Shown one piece after another: positions 6,313-13,466 of a stretch of 18,199 nt of DNA (positions are counted from its first letter, which is position 1; every line of letters starts with the position of its first letter). Made by a program: the position numbers and the translations under genes. The notes beneath the pieces were generated by a model. The model saw only the letters and a list, made by a program, of their open reading frames with translations. It did not search any database and had not been told where the DNA came from. Source of the stretch: Stenotrophomonas sp. UBA7346 (GTDB taxonomy: Bacteria > Pseudomonadota > Gammaproteobacteria > Xanthomonadales > Xanthomonadaceae); assembly GCA_002471015.1 (NCBI GenBank), contig DKPB01000040.1:1-18199 (forward strand), read 5' to 3'.

Positions 6313-8619
6313 ATGAAGTACCTGCAAGCCGCCCCACGCCACACCCCGCTCCAGCAACCGCGTCGTACCCGCATGACCCTTGCATTGCTCATTGCGCTGG
6401 CAGAAGTGCCCGCCGTCTTCGCGCAACAGGCGGCGCCTGTGGCCGAGCCGGAAGCCAAGAACCTGGACACCGTGATGGTGCGCTCCACCCACCAGGTCAA
6501 GCCGCTGCAGAGCACCCCCATCTCGATCAGTGTGGTAACGGCCGAACAGCTCGACCGCACCAACATGAGCAGCATCTCCGATCTGCAGTACGTAGCCCCG
6601 GGCGTTTCGTTCTCGGCCACGGCCGGCACCGCCAACGGTGGTGGCTTCCAGGTGCGCGGCATCGGCACGCAGGCCTTCAGCGTTGCCTCCGAGCAGACCG
6701 TGGGCACGGTGGTGGACGACGTGGTCATCGGCATACCGCGTGATCCCGGCGTGGCCGGCTTCAGCGACATCGAGCACATCGAAGTCCTGCGTGGGCCGCA
6801 AGGCACGCTGTTCGGCAAGAACGCCTCGGCAGGCATCGTGAACATCAGCACGCGTGCCCCGGAGATCGGCACCACCGGCGGCTCGGTCGCGTTGTCGCTG
6901 GGCGAGCGCAACGAGCACGTGGCACGCGTAACCGGCAACCTGGGCATCTCGGACACGTCGGCACTGCGTATTTCCGCCTACTACAAGGACCAGGACGGCG
7001 CTACCGCCAATGCGTTCCATGACTGGAATGTCGGTGACCAGACCGGGCGCGGCATCCGCGGCAAGTGGCTGTGGTCGCCTAACGACCGACTGGACATCCT
7101 GGTTGCAGCCGAACGCCAGACCTTGTTCAACCGCAACATCGCCACGCTCTACAGTCTGGGCACGGACACAAACTACAACGCGAGCCTGGCCGGCTTCGAA
7201 CGCATCGGCGGCGACAGCTTCACCAGCCAGGCCGACGCCGATGCTTTCGCCTTCCAGGGCGTGACCGGCTTTTCCGCCAAGGCCGACCTGCGTCTTGCCA
7301 ACGGTGCGCAGCTGACCTCCATCACCGCCTACCGCGCCTCCACCGTCAACCAGATCCATGACGTGGACCAGACGCCCGCGGACTTCCTCAACAAGAACAT
7401 CACCACGATCCGTGCCCATCAGATCAGCCAGGAATTCCGCCTGGCCGGCACCGCGCAGGACAAACGCCTGGACTACGTGCTTGGTGCCTACTACGCCAAC
7501 GTCGACAGCACCTACGAGTACTACGCCTACGGCGGCTTCAATTTCAATCCGGCGCCGCCCAGCGTATACCTCTCCCTCACCGGCCCAAGACAGCATATCC
7601 ACGCCGACACCAAGAGCCATGCGCTCTACGCCAATGTGGGTTACAAGTTGACCGACCGCTGGTCCACCAGCGCTGGGCTGCGCTACACGCATGACAAGGT
7701 GGCCGCCTCCATGACGCCCATCGACATGTCCACCGCCGAAGGCAAGCCGGTGATCTACCTGGGCACGATCGTTCCTTCGCAGGCTGGGATCAGCAAGGAA
7801 AACGTCTCTGGAAAAGTCGCCCTGCAGTTCCAGCAGAATCCCACGCTGATGTGGTATGCCAACGTCGCCACCGGCTACAAGGGCCCCACCGTCGACCCGA
7901 TCTGGAACGAGTCCAACCTGATCCAGCCGGAGAAATCCACCGCCTATGAACTGGGCGCCAAGACCCAGTTCTTCGACCGCAGCCTCACCGTCAACGTCAG
8001 CCTGTACAAGGCCGATTACAAGGATTTCCAGGCCCAGGTCTACATTCCCGAAACCCTGGGCTGGGCGATGTCGAACGCAGGTGAGATGCGCACCAAGGGC
8101 GCCGAGCTGGAAGTGAGCTGGCGTCCCAGCGCCGATTTCTCGCTGATCGCCACCGGCGCGCTGACCGACGCCGAGTTCCGCGACTACTTCACCACCTGCG
8201 AGGGCAACCGCGATGCCCCCTGCCGCATCGTCGACGGCGTCCTGCAGGCCGACCTGACGGGATTCACGCCGCCATATGTGTCCAAGTACAGCTACTCGCT
8301 CAGCGGCAACTACTACCACGCCCTGGGCAACGGCCTGGCCATCAACGCCAATGCCGGCTGGAGCTACCGCAGCCACTTCTACAACACCGCCTCGCAGTCC
8401 TCCACCCGCACGCCGGGCTACGGCGTGGCCAACCTGTCCATCGGTCTGGGGGCCGAAGATGGTCAATGGGAAGTATCGGTATACGCACGCAACCTGCTGG
8501 ACAAGCACTACCGCAGCTTCATTGACTACAGCCCCACCATCAACAATGGGGGCACCATGCAGTTCCTGTCACCGGACAGCTTCCGCACCGCCGGGGTATC
8601 GCTGACCTTGAACTTCTAA
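6313..8619 (+). CDS. TonB-dependent outer-membrane receptor
   Basis: A 768-residue receptor that imports a large substrate across the outer membrane using TonB-ExbBD energy. GGAG sits 6 nt before the ATG. The signal peptide has a long basic start (RRTR at 17-20), a hydrophobic core from Met21 and a cut at AVFA|QQ (residue 37). A TonB-box-like LDTVMVR follows at 51-57. The plug domain (about 60-180) shows ISVVTAEQL, QVRGIGTQ and the signature LRGPQGTLFGKNASAGIVNI starting at residue 159. The rest is a beta-barrel ending in LTLNF, with the terminal Phe needed for Bam insertion. Sequence style is the CirA/FyuA-like group, which includes many siderophore and heterologous-ligand receptors; the ligand cannot be assigned. 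No sigma/anti-sigma pair or inner-membrane transporter is next to it. A structured hairpin follows the stop. Confidence 0.92.
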   Translation: MKYLQAAPRHTPLQQPRRTRMTLALLIALAEVPAVFAQQAAPVAEPEAKNLDTVMVRSTHQVKPLQSTPISISVVTAEQLDRTNMSSISDLQYVAPGVSFSATAGTANGGGFQVRGIGTQAFSVASEQTVGTVVDDVVIGIPRDPGVAGFSDIEHIEVLRGPQGTLFGKNASAGIVNISTRAPEIGTTGGSVALSLGERNEHVARVTGNLGISDTSALRISAYYKDQDGATANAFHDWNVGDQTGRGIRGKWLWSPNDRLDILVAAERQTLFNRNIATLYSLGTDTNYNASLAGFERIGGDSFTSQADADAFAFQGVTGFSAKADLRLANGAQLTSITAYRASTVNQIHDVDQTPADFLNKNITTIRAHQISQEFRLAGTAQDKRLDYVLGAYYANVDSTYEYYAYGGFNFNPAPPSVYLSLTGPRQHIHADTKSHALYANVGYKLTDRWSTSAGLRYTHDKVAASMTPIDMSTAEGKPVIYLGTIVPSQAGISKENVSGKVALQFQQNPTLMWYANVATGYKGPTVDPIWNESNLIQPEKSTAYELGAKTQFFDRSLTVNVSLYKADYKDFQAQVYIPETLGWAMSNAGEMRTKGAELEVSWRPSADFSLIATGALTDAEFRDYFTTCEGNRDAPCRIVDGVLQADLTGFTPPYVSKYSYSLSGNYYHALGNGLAINANAGWSYRSHFYNTASQSSTRTPGYGVANLSIGLGAEDGQWEVSVYARNLLDKHYRSFIDYSPTINNGGTMQFLSPDSFRTAGVSLTLNF

Positions 8620-8638
8620 GCGCTGCCACACCCACGAT

Positions 8639-8703
8639 GGGCGTAGTGCAGGCCCCTCCACGCGTTGTCGGCTGCCACCGCACAACGCGCCTGCACTGCG
8701 CTC
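8639..8703 (+). terminator. Long imperfect hairpin after the TonB receptor gene
   Basis: Starting about 20 nt after the receptor stop, 8639-8653 pairs with 8689-8703 over 15 positions (two G-U wobbles). After an 8-nt left-side bulge, GCGTTGT (8662-8668) pairs with ACAACGC (8682-8688), leaving a 13-nt loop. The left arm includes GTAGTGCAGGC, which shares its GTAGTGC head with the REP units elsewhere, so it may be a diverged REP-type element. No T run follows, so classic intrinsic termination is unproven; 3'-end protection is an alternative. Confidence 0.5.
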
Positions 8704-8927
8704 TCGAAGGCAGCACCAAGCCGCCGGCCGGCCAAGGCGACCCAGCGGCCTGCGGCTGCACTCATGCCGGCTACAGCTGCGGACAACGGCTCTGCCCCGG
8801 CGTTCAGGGAACCTGCCCATTGCGACACCGCGGTGCCGTCGCAGCGTTCACTTTCCGGCCACCGGCAAGCACGATGGCCTCAATCCGCCCGCGTCAGCCT
8901 GACCTCGTCCATCCTGGGCACTGCGCC

Positions 8928-8933
8928 TACAAT
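8928..8933 (+). promoter_or_regulatory. Candidate -10 element of mutS
   Basis: TACAAT matches the sigma-70 -10 hexamer at five of six positions and lies 43 bp before the mutS GTG start. No convincing -35 hexamer is seen at 16-18 bp spacing, so the promoter is only tentative. Confidence 0.35.
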
Positions 8934-8976
8934 AGCGGTCCTGTGCCCTCGCCCGGCAAATTGAAGTGGACTGCGC

Positions 8977-11565
8977 GTGACCGAGAAAAAGCCCGAACAC
9001 ACCCCGTTGATGAAGCAGTTCTTCGCAGCCAAGTCCGAGTACCCGGACCTGCTGCTGTTCTTCCGGATGGGCGATTTCTACGAACTGTTCTATGACGACG
9101 CGCGCAAGGCCGCGCGCCTGCTCGACATCACGCTGACCCAGCGCGGCAGCTCCGGCGGTGCGCCGATCCCGATGGCCGGCGTGCCGGTGCATTCCTTCGA
9201 AGGCTATCTGGCGCGACTGGTGGCAGTCGGCGAGTCGGTGGCGATCTGCGAGCAGATCGGCGACCCGGCCCTGGCCAAAGGCCTGGTCGAACGCAAGGTG
9301 GTGCGCGTGGTCACCCCCGGCACCGTCACCGACGAGGCCCTGCTGGACGAACGCCGCGATACCTTGCTCATGGCGCTGTCACGCAGCAAGGCCGGCTACG
9401 GCTTGGCCTGGGCCGATCTGGCCGGCGGCCGCTTCCTGGTCAATGAAGTGGACAACGATGATGCACTGGAAGCCGAACTGGCCCGGCTGGAACCGGCCGA
9501 GCTGCTGGTGCCCGACGAGGAAAACTGGCCCGAGTTCCTGCGCCACCGCAGCGGCGTGCGCCGCCGCGCACCGTGGCTGTTCGACGCCGACAGCGGCCGT
9601 CGCCACCTGCTCAACTTCTTCAAGCTGCATGACCTGAGCGGCTTTGGCATTGACGACAAGCCACGCGCGACCGGCGCCGCCGGCGCCCTGCTCGGCTATG
9701 TCGAGGAAACCCAGAAGCAGCGCCTGCCGCACCTGACCGCCATCGCGATGGAAAACGCCGGTGAGGCAATCGCGATGAATGCCGCTACCCGCCGTCATCT
9801 GGAGCTGGATACGCGCGTTGATGGCGACACCCGCAACACCTTGCTCGGCGTGCTCGACAGCACCGTCTCGCCGATGGGCGGGCGCCTGCTGCGGCGCTGG
9901 CTGCACCGCCCGCTGCGCCTGCGCAACGTGCTGCAGCAACGTCACCACGCAGTCGCCACGCTGATCGACCGCGGTGCCGATGCCGAACTGCGCGACAGCT
10001 TCCGCGCGCTTGGCGATATCGAGCGCATCTTGACCCGCATGGCACTGCGCTCGGCGCGGCCGCGCGATTTCTCCACCCTGCGTGATGGCCTGGGCCTGTT
10101 GCCGGCCATCAACACGCAGCTGGACACGCTGGATTCGCCGCGCCTGCAGCAGCTGCGCGCCGAGCTGGGCTCGCACGATGAAAGCGCACACCTGCTGGCC
10201 AGCGCCATCGCCGAACAGCCGCCGCTGAAACTGTCCGACGGCGGCGTGATCGCCGAAGGCTACGACGCCGAGCTGGACGAGCTGCGCCGTCTGTCCACCC
10301 ATGCCGACCAGTTCCTGATCGACCTGGAGGCGCGCGAACGCCAGGCCAGCGGCATCGCCACCTTGAAGGTGGGTTACAACCGCGTGCATGGCTATTACAT
10401 CGAGATCAGCAAGGGCCAGGCCGACAAGGCGCCGGTGCACTACACCCGCCGCCAGACCCTGACCAATGCCGAGCGCTACATCACCGAGGAGTTGAAGAAC
10501 TTCGAGGACAAGGTGCTGTCCGCCCGCGAGCGCTCGCTCAGCCGCGAGAAGCTGCTGTATGAAGGCCTGCTCGACATCGTCGGCGAGCAGTTGGAGCCCT
10601 TGAAGCGCTGTGCCGGTGCATTGAGCGAGCTGGACGTACTGGCCGCGTTTGCAGAACGCGCGCAGGCATTGGACTGGGCGCAGCCGGAACTGCAGGAAGA
10701 CGCCTGCCTGCGTATCGAACGCGGCCGCCACCCGGTGGTGGAAGCGGTGCGCGAAGCACCGTTCGAGCCCAATGACCTGGACCTGCACCCGGACCGCCGC
10801 ATGCTGGTCATCACCGGCCCGAACATGGGCGGTAAGTCGACCTACATGCGGCAGAACGCACTGATCGTGCTGCTGGCGCATATCGGCAGCTTCGTGCCGG
10901 CCAGCCGTGCGGTTATCGGCCCGATTGACCGCATCCTGACCCGCATCGGTGCCGGCGACGACCTGGCCAAGGGCCAATCCACCTTCATGGTGGAAATGGC
11001 CGAGACCAGTTACATCCTGCACCACGCCAGCGCCCACTCGCTGGTGTTGATGGATGAAATCGGCCGCGGCACCTCCACCTATGACGGCCTGGCCCTGGCC
11101 GACGCGGTGGCCCGCCACCTGGCCTACCAGAACCGCTGCTACACCTTGTTCGCCACCCACTACTTCGAGCTGACTGCGCTGGCCGACGAGAGCCACGAAG
11201 GCGGCGCCAGCGGCATCGCCAACGTGCACCTGGATGCGGTGGAACACGGCGACACGCTGGTGTTCATGCACGCAGTGAAGGACGGCCCGGCCAACCGCAG
11301 CTTTGGTTTGCAGGTAGCCGCACTGGCCGGCCTGCCCAAGTCGACGGTGGCACAGGCGCGCCGCCGTCTGGCCGAGCTGGAACAGCGCGGCGGTGAAACC
11401 CAGAGCGCGGCAATGGCTCCGCAGGCCCTGGATGCGCCGCAGCAGTTTGGTCTGTTTGCCGCGCCGAACTCAGCGGCACTGGATGCACTGCAGGCGATCG
11501 ACCCGGATGAACTGACACCGAAGCAGGCGCTGGAAGCGCTGTACCGGGTCAAGTCGCTGCTCTGA
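8977..11565 (+). CDS. mutS: DNA mismatch repair protein MutS
   Basis: Full-length MutS of 862 residues (E. coli has 853), the sensor of base mismatches and small loops that recruits MutL. The GTG start gives the normal N-terminus, in which HTPLMKQFF precedes the mismatch-wedging F34-Y-E36 in RMGDFYELF. Connector, lever and clamp domains follow. The ATPase domain carries Walker A G614-PNMGGKST622, the LMDEIGRGTSTYDG block with Walker B D693-E694, and ATHYFELT. The C-terminal helical region ends in VKSLL, and Q822-QFGLF827 looks like a beta-clamp-binding motif placed where E. coli MutS has its own. GAAGTGGA upstream is a modest ribosome-binding site. No frameshift or missing residue was seen. 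The gene stands alone on its strand, and its stop lies only 10 bp before the first REP array. Confidence 0.98.
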   Translation: MTEKKPEHTPLMKQFFAAKSEYPDLLLFFRMGDFYELFYDDARKAARLLDITLTQRGSSGGAPIPMAGVPVHSFEGYLARLVAVGESVAICEQIGDPALAKGLVERKVVRVVTPGTVTDEALLDERRDTLLMALSRSKAGYGLAWADLAGGRFLVNEVDNDDALEAELARLEPAELLVPDEENWPEFLRHRSGVRRRAPWLFDADSGRRHLLNFFKLHDLSGFGIDDKPRATGAAGALLGYVEETQKQRLPHLTAIAMENAGEAIAMNAATRRHLELDTRVDGDTRNTLLGVLDSTVSPMGGRLLRRWLHRPLRLRNVLQQRHHAVATLIDRGADAELRDSFRALGDIERILTRMALRSARPRDFSTLRDGLGLLPAINTQLDTLDSPRLQQLRAELGSHDESAHLLASAIAEQPPLKLSDGGVIAEGYDAELDELRRLSTHADQFLIDLEARERQASGIATLKVGYNRVHGYYIEISKGQADKAPVHYTRRQTLTNAERYITEELKNFEDKVLSARERSLSREKLLYEGLLDIVGEQLEPLKRCAGALSELDVLAAFAERAQALDWAQPELQEDACLRIERGRHPVVEAVREAPFEPNDLDLHPDRRMLVITGPNMGGKSTYMRQNALIVLLAHIGSFVPASRAVIGPIDRILTRIGAGDDLAKGQSTFMVEMAETSYILHHASAHSLVLMDEIGRGTSTYDGLALADAVARHLAYQNRCYTLFATHYFELTALADESHEGGASGIANVHLDAVEHGDTLVFMHAVKDGPANRSFGLQVAALAGLPKSTVAQARRRLAELEQRGGETQSAAMAPQALDAPQQFGLFAAPNSAALDALQAIDPDELTPKQALEALYRVKSLL

Positions 11566-11575
11566 ACCCCAGCGC

Positions 11576-11787
11576 GTAGTGCCGAGCCATGCTCGGCAGA
11601 AGCCTTCCCGGCAAACCCACCGGTAGTGCCGAGCCATGCTCGGCAGAAGCCTTCCCGACAAACCCACCCGGTAGTGCCGAGCCATGCTCGGCAGAGGCCT
11701 CCCCGGCAAACCCACCCGGTAGTGCCGAGCCATGCTCGGCAGAGGCTGTACCGGTAGAGCCCAATGCCGAGCATGGCTCGGCACTAC
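11576..11787. repeat. REP array 1: four direct GTAG-type hairpins plus one inverted
   Basis: Five near-identical 23-nt units, each GTAG followed by TGCCGAGC-cat-GCTCGGCA sharing the T, start at 11576, 11623, 11671 and 11719 on the plus strand; the fifth (11765-11787) is inverted. The direct units repeat every 47-48 bp, with conserved C-rich spacers. Units 4 and 5 face each other and form a 69-nt inverted pair around a centre containing ACCGGTAGAGCC. The array lies between the convergent 3' ends of mutS and the GST gene. It resembles SMAG elements of S. maltophilia, which RAYT-type transposases are thought to move and which can stabilise or end transcripts. Confidence 0.92.
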
Positions 11788-11795
11788 AGGTTCTA

Positions 11796-11843
11796 CCCCC
11801 TCCCTTTGGCCGAAGGCCAAGGGGAGGGTTGGGGAGGGGTTGC
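11796..11843. repeat. C/G-rich dispersed hairpin repeat (middle copy)
   Basis: CCCCCTCCC and TTGGCC-gaa-GGCCAA form a GC-rich hairpin followed by GGGGAGGGTT and GGGGAGGGGTTG. The same sequence, inverted and with one loop difference, closes the window at 18160-18199, and a related one opens it at 1-42. It sits directly next to REP array 1 and could help separate mutS and GST transcription. Confidence 0.6.
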
Positions 11844-11879
11844 CTTTCAGGGCCTTTCCATTGCCCCCAGCCTCGCGGC

Positions 11880-12503
11880 TTACGCCGCTCCTGCAATCTG
11901 GAGCAAGGCATCATCCAGCGCACCGGCACGCAGCGCAGCCGGACGCTGCAGGTGCGGGGCGCAGTACTCCAGCAATGCCGGTTTGGCCTCCAGCTCACCT
12001 ACGCGGATGTAATAGCTCAGGAACGAGGCCATATACAGATCGGCGACGGTGAAGCCATCACCCACCAGATAGCGCTTGCCGGCCACCGCGGTTTCCAAGG
12101 TGTGCAGCAGATCCTCGGCGGTGCCGTAACCGGCCTCCATCGGCGGCGCCAGCGCGCCGTGGCGGCGGTCGGTGATGAAGGCTTCCAACGGCCCCGCCGC
12201 GAACAGCACCCAACGGTAGCACTCACCGCGCTCGGCGCTGCCCACCGGCGGCAGCAGTCCCTTCCACGGCGCCAGATCCGCCAGATGCAGGCAGATTGCC
12301 GCGTTCTCGGTGATCACCGTCTTGCCCTGCAGCAGGGCCGGCACCTTGCCCATGGGGTTGAGTGCCAGGTATTGCGCGGATTTCATGCTGCTACCGTATT
12401 CCAGCATCACCACGTCATAGCGCAGGCCGGTTTCCTCCAGCATCCAACGGGTGATGCGGCCGCGCGATTGCGGATGGGTATAGAAGGCGAGCGTGTCGCT
12501 CAT
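11880..12503 (-). CDS. Glutathione S-transferase family protein
   Basis: A 207-residue cytosolic GST. The N-terminal thioredoxin-like domain (1-80) starts LAFYTHPQSRGRI, with S13 near the usual catalytic position, then NPMGKVPAL (49-57) with the cis-Pro P55, and ENAAI (66-70), the glutathione gamma-glutamyl site that is more often ESAAI. The C-terminal helical domain contains FTVADLYMASFL, the conserved fold-nucleation motif with its Asp. The family conjugates or reduces electrophiles with glutathione; the substrate is unknown. I start at the ATG at 12503, with GCAGGTG upstream; a GTG three codons earlier (12512) is possible. It follows the YafY-type regulator gene by 73 bp on the same strand, with a 23-nt inverted repeat in the gap, so regulation by that protein is likely. 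Confidence 0.9.
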   Translation of the reverse strand: MSDTLAFYTHPQSRGRITRWMLEETGLRYDVVMLEYGSSMKSAQYLALNPMGKVPALLQGKTVITENAAICLHLADLAPWKGLLPPVGSAERGECYRWVLFAAGPLEAFITDRRHGALAPPMEAGYGTAEDLLHTLETAVAGKRYLVGDGFTVADLYMASFLSYYIRVGELEAKPALLEYCAPHLQRPAALRAGALDDALLQIAGAA

Positions 12504-12546
12504 GTCAGGCACCTGCGTGGTAAGGAGCCAACAGTGTGGGCACGGG

Positions 12547-12569
12547 CTGCTGACAGCCGCTGTCAGCAG
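12547..12569. promoter_or_regulatory. 23-nt inverted repeat, candidate operator of the YafY-type regulator
   Basis: Two perfect 11-bp arms, CTGCTGACAGC (12547-12557) and GCTGTCAGCAG (12559-12569), are separated by a single C. It lies 7 nt past the regulator stop and 43 nt before the GST start codon, inside the GST upstream region. The length and symmetry suit a dimeric HTH regulator, with core TGACAG / CTGTCA. No T run follows on either strand, so a terminator is less likely. The binding protein is inferred from adjacency. Confidence 0.6.
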
Positions 12570-12576
12570 TGCTGCC

Positions 12577-13263
12577 TCAGTTGTCGCTCATGCACTGCGC
12601 ACGCCAACGCTTCAACAATTGGTGGCGCTGTGCCGGATAGCGCTGGGCGGTGTCCTCCAGCGCCAACAGGCGGTCGGCGCGGAAATGGCGAAAGTCGGCG
12701 CGCATCTCGCACCACGCCGCCAGCATGCGCACGTCGGCCATGAAGGCCATCGCAAACGGCCAGATCACCCGTTCGCTGGCCCGCCCTTCGCCATCACGGT
12801 AGTGGATGCGCACTGCATTGCCCTCGCGGATGGCGCGGCGCAGCGCCGGCAGCCAGGGCTCCGGCGGCACGGCATGCCAATGCGGTGCGAACAGGCCGCT
12901 GGTCTCCACCTGCAGCCGCAGGGTTTCCGGCAGTACGCCGACAACGCGCTGCAATGCCGTATCAGCCGCGGCGGCCAGCTCGGGATCGCCATGCGAGGCC
13001 ACCCAACGTGCGCCCAGCAGGAGCGCCTCCAGCTCCTCGGCCGAAAACATCATCGGCGGCAGCAGGAAGCCGGGCCGCAGCTGATAGCCAATGCCCGGAT
13101 CGCCCACTATCTCCGCGCCCTGGTCACGCAGTGCGTCGATATCCCGGTAAACGGTGCGCAGGCTTACCTCCAGGCGCTGCGCCAGTTCGGCACCGCGCAC
13201 CGGCGTGCGCCGGCGCCGCAATTCGTCCAGCAGGTGCAGCAAGCGGGTGGCACGCAGGCTCAT
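12577..13263 (-). CDS. YafY-family HTH-WYL transcriptional regulator
   Basis: A 228-residue regulator. An N-terminal helix-turn-helix of the HTH_11/DeoR kind covers about residues 20-46 (ELAQRLEVSLRTVYRDIDALR), followed by the linker GAEIVGDPGIGYQLRPGFLLPPMMFS that is typical of YafY proteins. Residues about 135-215 are the WYL ligand-sensing domain. Its name-giving Trp-Tyr-Leu is here R179-M-L181, before AAWC, and the FRHFRADRL arginine segment is kept; I recall this variant from GST- and glyoxalase-linked members, so it is probably a subfamily trait. The ligand is unknown. It is divergent from the catalase gene across 203 bp and upstream of the GST gene on the same strand, which it probably controls through the inverted repeat between them. 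Confidence 0.9.
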   Translation of the reverse strand: MSLRATRLLHLLDELRRRRTPVRGAELAQRLEVSLRTVYRDIDALRDQGAEIVGDPGIGYQLRPGFLLPPMMFSAEELEALLLGARWVASHGDPELAAAADTALQRVVGVLPETLRLQVETSGLFAPHWHAVPPEPWLPALRRAIREGNAVRIHYRDGEGRASERVIWPFAMAFMADVRMLAAWCEMRADFRHFRADRLLALEDTAQRYPAQRHQLLKRWRAQCMSDN

Positions 13264-13361
13264 TCATCCATCCAGAACGGGGGGCAGACCAAGCCTGCCA
13301 GCATAAACAGCCCCTCCTGCTGGCGGAGCACCACAGAGGTTGCATATCCACCATCCTGACT

Positions 13362-13399
13362 GATAGGCAATCCCTATGGCAACGAGCAGATCATTTGAT
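13362..13399 (+). promoter_or_regulatory. OxyR-like binding site upstream of catalase
   Basis: G-ATAG-N7-CTAT (13362-13377) is an exact match to one half of the OxyR consensus ATAG-N7-CTAT-N7-ATAG-N7-CTAT. The second half, in the right register at 13385-13399, is degenerate (AGCA-N7-TGAT), as is usual in real sites. A possible promoter follows with TTCACG (13407-13412) and GGTAAT (13431-13436), which would place OxyR just upstream of the -35, its normal activating position. Binding is inferred from the consensus. Confidence 0.55.
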
Positions 13400-13466
13400 T
13401 ACTCATTTCACGGTTCCATGGTTACAGTCGGGTAATGAAGTTCACCAACGCCAGCAGGAGCCAGCC

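Larger units (their letters stand above)
8620..8976. other. Non-coding gap between receptor and mutS
   Basis: A 357-bp gap holding the long hairpin at 8639-8703, a GC palindrome GCCGGCCGGC (8723-8732) and the presumed mutS promoter near its end. No open frame in it looks like a gene. Confidence 0.5.

Noticed and set aside
5791..8508. A 905-codon open frame on the minus strand opposite the TonB receptor
   Set aside because: It is a GC-driven antisense shadow: low-complexity Gly/Val/Ala/Arg protein, no motifs, and it runs through the non-coding desert, while the plus strand encodes an unmistakable receptor.
9379..11271. A 630-codon minus-strand open frame inside mutS
   Set aside because: Antisense to fully conserved MutS motifs; its His/Gln/Ala/Val-rich composition is typical of reverse-frame translation of GC-rich genes.
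11576..11787. CRISPR array
   Set aside because: The spacers are themselves conserved, the repeats are 23-nt hairpins with mixed orientation, and there are no cas genes.
11589..12743. A plus-strand open frame encoding a repeated AEPCSAE peptide
   Set aside because: The peptide repeat is translation of the REP array, and the rest is antisense to the GST gene.
12885..13466. An in-frame upstream extension of the catalase frame
   Set aside because: It would begin inside the antisense regulator gene and cover the OxyR-like site and promoter; the ATG at 13467 has AGGAG and gives a normal catalase.
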